17,928 nt of DNA. It comes from Paralactobacillus_A sp963926925. Its GTDB lineage: Bacteria; Bacillota; Bacilli; Lactobacillales; Lactobacillaceae. The translations under genes and the position numbers were made by a program. Numbering within the stretch: the stretch's first letter is position 1; each line of letters begins with the position of its first letter. Of the stretch, positions 14,377-17,928 are shown one piece after another. The notes beneath the pieces were generated by a model that saw only the letters and a list, made by a program, of their open reading frames with translations, did no database searches and was not told the DNA's origin. The stretch is from the NCBI GenBank assembly GCA_963926925.1, contig CAWUZD010000035.1, forward strand, positions 1 to 17,928, read 5' to 3'.

Positions 14377-14868
14377 ATGATTCAAGCAACTTACCAACAA
14401 CTAATTGATGAACTACAACGCTTAAATATTCCTTATCAAATCGTTGATCATCCGGCGGCCGAAACTACTGCACAAGCGGATCAATATATTGCGGGTTATG
14501 AAGGTGTGCGGACAAAGAGCATGTTTTTACGTGATAAAAAGCAACACCTTTATATGGTAATTATGGACGATGCCAAACCCCTAAACTTCCATAAATTTCA
14601 AGATATCACTGGCGCCAAACGTGTTTCGATGGCTAAACCAGCCGACATTATGGCACAATTAGGTCTTGTTCCAGGGATTATTTCACCATTTGGCTTAATG
14701 AATAACACCAAACATAACGTACAAGTTTATTTTGATAAAGAAATGCTACAAGAACCAATTTTAACTTTTCATCCTAACGAAAATACCCATACAATTTTCT
14801 TGCAAAGTCGGGATGTCATGAAGTTTTTAATAGCACATCATTATGATTATCAAATTATTGATTTATAA
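14377..14868 (+). CDS. Prolyl-tRNA editing deacylase (PrdX/ProX, YbaK-EbsC superfamily)
   Basis: Stand-alone homologue of the prolyl-tRNA synthetase editing domain; family members hydrolyse mischarged Ala-tRNA(Pro) or related aminoacyl-tRNAs. The 163 residues cover one complete aaRS-editing domain. Visible features are YQIVDHPAAETTAQAD, VRTKSMFLRDKKQHLYMV with the conserved Lys of the active site, the RVSMAKPADIMAQLGLVPG segment, and ISPFGLMNN, typical of the PrdX branch. FHPNENTHTIFLQSRDVMKF closes the fold. AAAAGGAGTGATTAG precedes the ATG at 14377. It is divergent from the amidohydrolase and monocistronic. There is no plus-strand U-tract after it, although the hairpin at 14878-14900 could help end the transcript. 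Confidence 0.9.
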   Translation: MIQATYQQLIDELQRLNIPYQIVDHPAAETTAQADQYIAGYEGVRTKSMFLRDKKQHLYMVIMDDAKPLNFHKFQDITGAKRVSMAKPADIMAQLGLVPGIISPFGLMNNTKHNVQVYFDKEMLQEPILTFHPNENTHTIFLQSRDVMKFLIAHHYDYQIIDL

Positions 14869-14869
14869 A

Positions 14870-14946
14870 ACAAAAAAACGAATGCATTAAATGCATTCGT
14901 CCCGTGTAAAGAACATTGAAGAAAAAATATATAAAACGTTCACGAT
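14870..14946 (-). ncRNA. Candidate small RNA of about 75 nt
   Basis: In the gap between the editing deacylase and the lipoprotein gene, the minus strand has the extended -10 element TGGTACAAT (14959-14951) with a weak CTGTAA -35 box 17 bases upstream. About 50 bases later comes a perfect hairpin (14878-14900) and a seven-T run. No frame with a ribosome binding site lies between them. A short GTG frame exists but lacks any such site. The alternative is that this is just the 3' untranslated region and terminator of the lipoprotein gene. Confidence 0.35.
14871..14900 (-). terminator. Rho-independent terminator, minus strand
   Basis: ACGAATGCAT, loop TTA, ATGCATTCGT on the minus strand is followed by TTTTTTTG. 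On the plus strand the same hairpin is followed by CCCGTG, so it is oriented for the minus strand. It ends either the lipoprotein transcript or the candidate small RNA. Confidence 0.8.
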
Positions 14947-15021
14947 TAACATTGTACCACTTTAAAAACTTTTTTACAGATTATATTTAAAAATAAAAAT
15001 ATTCTATTATATATTGTGTTA

Positions 15022-15462
15022 TTAATCACTTAATTTAATTGCGCCATCACGATAAACATGGTAAGTATGAATCGGATCATTTGCACTTTTACCGCGTTGA
15101 TAATTACGAACCACGAAATACCCCTGTGGATCATCATTACTTACTGGTTGGTTATTTGACCACAAGTACTTTTGATTATCACCACTACCACTAACTAAAC
15201 AACCCCATTGCCACTGACCATTATTAGTGCCATATTTATTAACTACTAATTGCAACGCCTGTTGTGGTGTAGTAATAGCAGTGGTTGCTACACTACTGTT
15301 GCTTGCTGATAATGCGAATGGTTGGGTTAATGTGCTAACTTGTTTATTTAGTTGACTAGCTGCACTCGAATTACTACTACTTGCTGTTTGTTGTTCATGC
15401 CCACATGCAGCTAATAGTAACGGCAAACTCACTATTATGCCAATTAATAATGAACGCTTCAT
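15022..15462 (-). CDS. Small secreted lipoprotein, function unknown
   Basis: The N-terminus MKRSLLIGIIVSLPLLLAAC is a type II signal peptide with lipobox LAAC, so Cys20 should be lipidated and the protein anchored on the outer face of the membrane. A Ser/Ala/Thr/Gln-rich linker of about 50 residues follows. The folded part (about 63-146) begins TTPQQALQLVVNKYG and contains WQWGCLVSG, DPQGYFVVRNY and HTYHVYRDGAIKLSD; I do not assign it to a named domain. AGGAGA lies seven bases upstream of the ATG at 15462. It diverges from the aquaporin gene. The nearest minus-strand terminator is at 14871-14900, about 120 bases beyond the stop. Confidence 0.85.
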   Translation of the reverse strand: MKRSLLIGIIVSLPLLLAACGHEQQTASSSNSSAASQLNKQVSTLTQPFALSASNSSVATTAITTPQQALQLVVNKYGTNNGQWQWGCLVSGSGDNQKYLWSNNQPVSNDDPQGYFVVRNYQRGKSANDPIHTYHVYRDGAIKLSD

Positions 15463-15549
15463 GAAAAATCTCCTGTTAATTAGTTATTAATTTTTATTTT
15501 AGCAAATAAGTAATTCATAACGATGATTTTTCCTTTTATCTTGCTAAAC

Positions 15550-15577
15550 TTTTCACATCTAATTGATAATATATAAT
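15550..15577 (+). promoter_or_regulatory. Promoter of the aquaporin gene
   Basis: TTTTCA at 15550-15555 and a perfect TATAAT at 15572-15577 are separated by 16 bases. The start of transcription would lie near 15584, about 25 bases before the ATG, leaving AAGGAG in the leader. Confidence 0.55.
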
Positions 15578-15608
15578 AAAAATTAAATATATTTAAGGAG
15601 ACAAATAC

Positions 15609-16307
15609 ATGAACGGTTTTGTCGGTGAATTTTTTGGCACGATGATTTTAGTTGCCTTGGGAACTGGTTGTGGTGCTGCTATTAACCTTAAGAAAAACTA
15701 TGCCCATGGTCAAAATTGGCTCTTTGTATGTATGGCATGGGCCATGGCCGTTACGATGGGAGTATATGTTGCTAGTACATTAGGTTCAAAAGCAGCATTA
15801 AATCCCGCCGTTGCAATTGGGATGGCAGTGTTACACCAATTACCATTACATAGTGTTATTCCCTACATTATTGCGGAATTATTAGGGGCCTTTGTTGGAG
15901 CTGCTTTAGTAATCCTTCATTACTACCCACAATTCAAGGCAACCAAAGATCCCGAAAATAAAGTTGGTATCTTTGCAACTGCGCCAGCAATTCCTAATCC
16001 CCTTTTTAACTTTTTAAGTGAAACCATTGCTACCTTTTTCTTCCTATTAATTTTATTTAATTTAGGAAACTTCACTACTGGGCTTAAACCACTCTTAGTT
16101 GGTTTATTAATCGGCGCAATTGGAATGTCATTTGGTGGTACAACTGGTTTTGCCCTTAATCCTGCCCGTGACTTTGCACCACGCTTGGCTTATGCAATCT
16201 TACCCGTACCTAACAAAGGTAATGCTAATTGGTCATACGCTTGGGTACCAATTCTTGGACCAATTGCTGGTAGCTTATTAGCCGCTGCGGTAACCTTATT
16301 ATTTTAA
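15609..16307 (+). CDS. MIP-family aquaglyceroporin (glycerol facilitator-like)
   Basis: Membrane channel for water and small uncharged solutes. The 232-residue protein has six hydrophobic helices and the two half-helix signatures of the MIP family: NPA at 65-67 (AALNPAVAIG) and NPARD at 184-188. The Asp after NPAR is typical of glycerol-facilitating members (GlpF), which in lactic acid bacteria can also pass water, dihydroxyacetone or lactic acid; the actual permeant is inferred. No glycerol kinase or other glycerol gene is adjacent, unlike classic glpKF operons, so it may serve osmotic or lactic-acid flux. AAGGAG upstream fixes the ATG at 15609. It is monocistronic, with its own promoter and the terminator at 16326-16361. 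Confidence 0.92.
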   Translation: MNGFVGEFFGTMILVALGTGCGAAINLKKNYAHGQNWLFVCMAWAMAVTMGVYVASTLGSKAALNPAVAIGMAVLHQLPLHSVIPYIIAELLGAFVGAALVILHYYPQFKATKDPENKVGIFATAPAIPNPLFNFLSETIATFFFLLILFNLGNFTTGLKPLLVGLLIGAIGMSFGGTTGFALNPARDFAPRLAYAILPVPNKGNANWSYAWVPILGPIAGSLLAAAVTLLF

Positions 16308-16325
16308 TAATTAACAACAATAAAC

Positions 16326-16361
16326 AAAAGGACAGCGATTTTATAATCACTGTCCTTTTTT
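16326..16361. terminator. Bidirectional Rho-independent terminator
   Basis: AAAAGGACAGCGATT, loop TTAT, AATCACTGTCCTTTTTT (one mismatched pair) lies between the convergent aquaporin and pseudouridine synthase genes. It has a T-run on the plus strand and four T on the minus strand, so it is strong for the former and weaker for the latter. Confidence 0.85.
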
Positions 16362-16363
16362 AT

Positions 16364-17083
16364 TTAATGTTTAATTACCGCTAATTCAGTTGGTGTTAAT
16401 TGCCGGTATTCACCTTGTGGCAAATCACCTAATGTTAATGGTCCCATCGCTACTCGTTCCAAGGTAAGCACATGCATCCCTACCGCTTGGAACATCCGTT
16501 TAACCTGGTGAAACTTGCCTTCACGAATAGTTAACGCAATATAGCTTTGGTCATTCACATCATCATAATTTAATAATTGTAACGTTGCTGGGCGCGCGGT
16601 GAAGTGATCATCAACCCGCAAGCCTTGTTTAAATTGGGCGATTGTCTTTGCCGTAACATGACCCTGCACTAACGCATGATAAACTTTATCAACATGATGA
16701 CGTGGTGATAATAAGTTATGGGCTAATTGACCATCATTCGTTAATAACAACAAACCAGTAGTATCCTTATCAAGACGTCCTACTGGAAATAAGTCACTGC
16801 GGTAATCATTATCAGTCAACAAATCCAAAACCGTTGCCTGATGATGATCAGTTGTGGCTGAAATAACATCAGCTGGTTTATTCATTAACCAGTAAAAGTA
16901 TTTTTGATAAACAATTGGTTGATGACGAATGCATACCTTATCTTTTTCAGGGTCAACCTTTTGACTAATTGACTTAACACACTGATCATTTACAAATCCT
17001 TTTTTACTTCTTATTAATTGGTGACTTTCTGAACGTGTTGCCACCTGCATATCGCTTAAAAATTTATCAATTCTTATTTTCAT
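16364..17083 (-). CDS. RsuA-family rRNA pseudouridine synthase
   Basis: Isomerises a uridine in ribosomal RNA; the best guess is 16S U516 (RsuA), although the RluB/RluE/RluF subgroups are close relatives. The 239-residue product has an N-terminal S4 RNA-binding domain (MKIRIDKFLSDMQVATRSE, about 1-60). The catalytic domain contains YWLMNKPADVISAT, FPVGRLDKDTTGLLLLTND (Asp105 is the nucleophile), VDKVYHALVQG and IREGKFHQVKRMF. Its ATG lies one base after the stop codon of the upstream flippase gene, with only a weak GGAT upstream, so translation is probably coupled to it. This linkage to a MOP flippase is common in Lactobacillales. It ends three bases from the terminator it shares with the aquaporin gene. 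Confidence 0.92.
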   Translation of the reverse strand: MKIRIDKFLSDMQVATRSESHQLIRSKKGFVNDQCVKSISQKVDPEKDKVCIRHQPIVYQKYFYWLMNKPADVISATTDHHQATVLDLLTDNDYRSDLFPVGRLDKDTTGLLLLTNDGQLAHNLLSPRHHVDKVYHALVQGHVTAKTIAQFKQGLRVDDHFTARPATLQLLNYDDVNDQSYIALTIREGKFHQVKRMFQAVGMHVLTLERVAMGPLTLGDLPQGEYRQLTPTELAVIKH

Positions 17084-17084
17084 T

Positions 17085-17928
17085 TTAATTTATCCGTAAT
17101 AAGCGCCGTAACCGTGCAACCTTCTTACCAAGAATTTGGTCAGCAAGACGCGTTTTTAACACACAGTATACATAAACTAGTGCTCCCAAAGCAATCGCAA
17201 CAATTACCATAATCATCGCATTAATCCGGCTAGCAGGATTTAAGAATAGTTGCATAATCTTAATACTGCCCCATGCCACAATAAACATGGCGGCTGAGAA
17301 GATGATAATTGCCAACAAACGCTTCAAAGTTTGGGTGATATTAATATGATATGTATGCATTACCACACGGAGCATTAATGCTGATGACACAATAAAGCCA
17401 AGCGCAGTTGCAATTAATGGTCCATACACTTTAAACAAGTGAATGGCTGGATATTGGCAAACTACTTTTACAATAAAGCCAACTACTAAACAACCAATGG
17501 CACTACGGTTCTTATACAACGCCTGCAAAATAGCTGCCATAACCGTATACAAACCTAAGATAATTGCCACATAAGATGACAACTTCAAAACGGAAATACC
17601 TAGTGGTCCATGACCATAGAAAATCGTATAGACCGGATCAGCAACAGCTGATAAACCAATTGCGGCTGGCACCATCACAAATAAGAATAATTGCAACATA
17701 TCATTAACTTGTTTACCAATAACTTTAGTATTTTTCTTAGTAAAAGCAGCTGATAATAACGGTGTTGCCGTAACCGCCATTGCTGTTGCCAAAGAAACAA
17801 TAATCATGATTAACTTGTTAGCATTGAAAGCAAATAAAGCAAACAAGGTATCCAAAGTATCCTTACTATAATGATGAACAGTCAACATGATTGGATTAAA
17901 AGTATACTGGTCAACTAAATAAAAGAGA
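17085..17928 (-). CDS. MOP-family lipid/polysaccharide flippase (partial, 5' end outside window)
   Basis: C-terminal half of a polytopic membrane protein of the MOP exporter superfamily (PST/SpoVB/MurJ-like), which flips lipid-linked saccharides such as peptidoglycan precursor or polysaccharide units. An ATG at 17888 is internal: the frame stays open to the window edge, reading LFYLVDQYTFNPIM into it, which matches the loop before a conserved helix in SpoVB-like proteins. About 281 residues are visible, with six or more hydrophobic helices and the recognisable segments ATAMAVTATPLLSAAF, LFLFVMVPAAIGL, PVYTIFYGHGP and YVAIILGLYTVMAAILQAL. The C-terminus is basic (KKVARLRRLLRIN). A member of this type usually has about 530-550 residues, so roughly half lies outside. 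It is upstream of, and overlapping in expression with, the RsuA-family gene. Confidence 0.88.
   Translation of the reverse strand, partial: LFYLVDQYTFNPIMLTVHHYSKDTLDTLFALFAFNANKLIMIIVSLATAMAVTATPLLSAAFTKKNTKVIGKQVNDMLQLFLFVMVPAAIGLSAVADPVYTIFYGHGPLGISVLKLSSYVAIILGLYTVMAAILQALYKNRSAIGCLVVGFIVKVVCQYPAIHLFKVYGPLIATALGFIVSSALMLRVVMHTYHINITQTLKRLLAIIIFSAAMFIVAWGSIKIMQLFLNPASRINAMIMVIVAIALGALVYVYCVLKTRLADQILGKKVARLRRLLRIN

Noticed and set aside
14900..14943. Possible leader peptide (GTG start, about 18 codons) in the candidate small RNA
   Set aside because: No ribosome binding site and no downstream gene on that strand for it to regulate.

Overview
The window is AT-rich DNA from a low-GC Gram-positive bacterium, most likely a lactic acid bacterium of the Lactobacillaceae (Leuconostoc/Weissella-like or a relative). 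Four things point there: the hrcA-grpE-dnaK-dnaJ chaperone cluster under a perfect CIRCE operator, a ClpL-type ATPase, strong AGGAGG-type ribosome binding sites, and Rho-independent terminators after most transcription units. Genus-level assignment is inference. I see no rRNA, tRNA, CRISPR array, insertion sequence or phage gene; this is mostly ordinary chromosomal housekeeping DNA.

Layout. 1-1970: a 3-methyladenine DNA glycosylase (-) diverges from a small acidic protein of unknown function (+) with a near-consensus promoter; a bidirectional terminator separates the latter from a TSUP/TauE-like permease (-). 1928-9453: the protein quality-control block on the minus strand. It holds clpL, a divergent 60-residue membrane protein, dnaJ, dnaK, grpE and hrcA. 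HrcA binds CIRCE at 9427-9453 to repress hrcA-grpE-dnaK. A terminator lies between dnaK and dnaJ, so DnaJ output can differ from DnaK/GrpE output. 9510-11895: a 116-residue protein of unknown function, then the truB-ribF operon (tRNA pseudouridine-55 synthase and the bifunctional FAD/FMN enzyme). 11899-12103: a complete small transcription unit missed by ordinary ORF calling. It encodes a 28-residue hydrophobic peptide with a strong ribosome binding site, its own terminator, and an 11-bp-period direct repeat over the -35 region that resembles a response-regulator site.

12115-14868: a thiol peroxidase with a single cysteine, a YtcJ-type amidohydrolase, and a divergent prolyl-tRNA editing deacylase; the last two flank a perfect 12-bp inverted repeat. 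14870-15021: a gene-free gap with an extended -10 element and a hairpin plus U-tract on the minus strand, a candidate small RNA. 15022-16307: a small lipoprotein diverges from a glycerol-facilitator-like aquaporin. 16326-17928: a terminator, then an RsuA-family pseudouridine synthase one base downstream of the stop of a MOP-family lipid/polysaccharide flippase whose 5' end lies beyond the window.

No large undescribed system is evident. The best leads are the hidden 28-residue peptide with its direct-repeat operator, the candidate small RNA, the single-cysteine thiol peroxidase, the Lys/Thr-rich GrpE N-terminus, and the palindrome between the amidohydrolase and the tRNA-editing gene.
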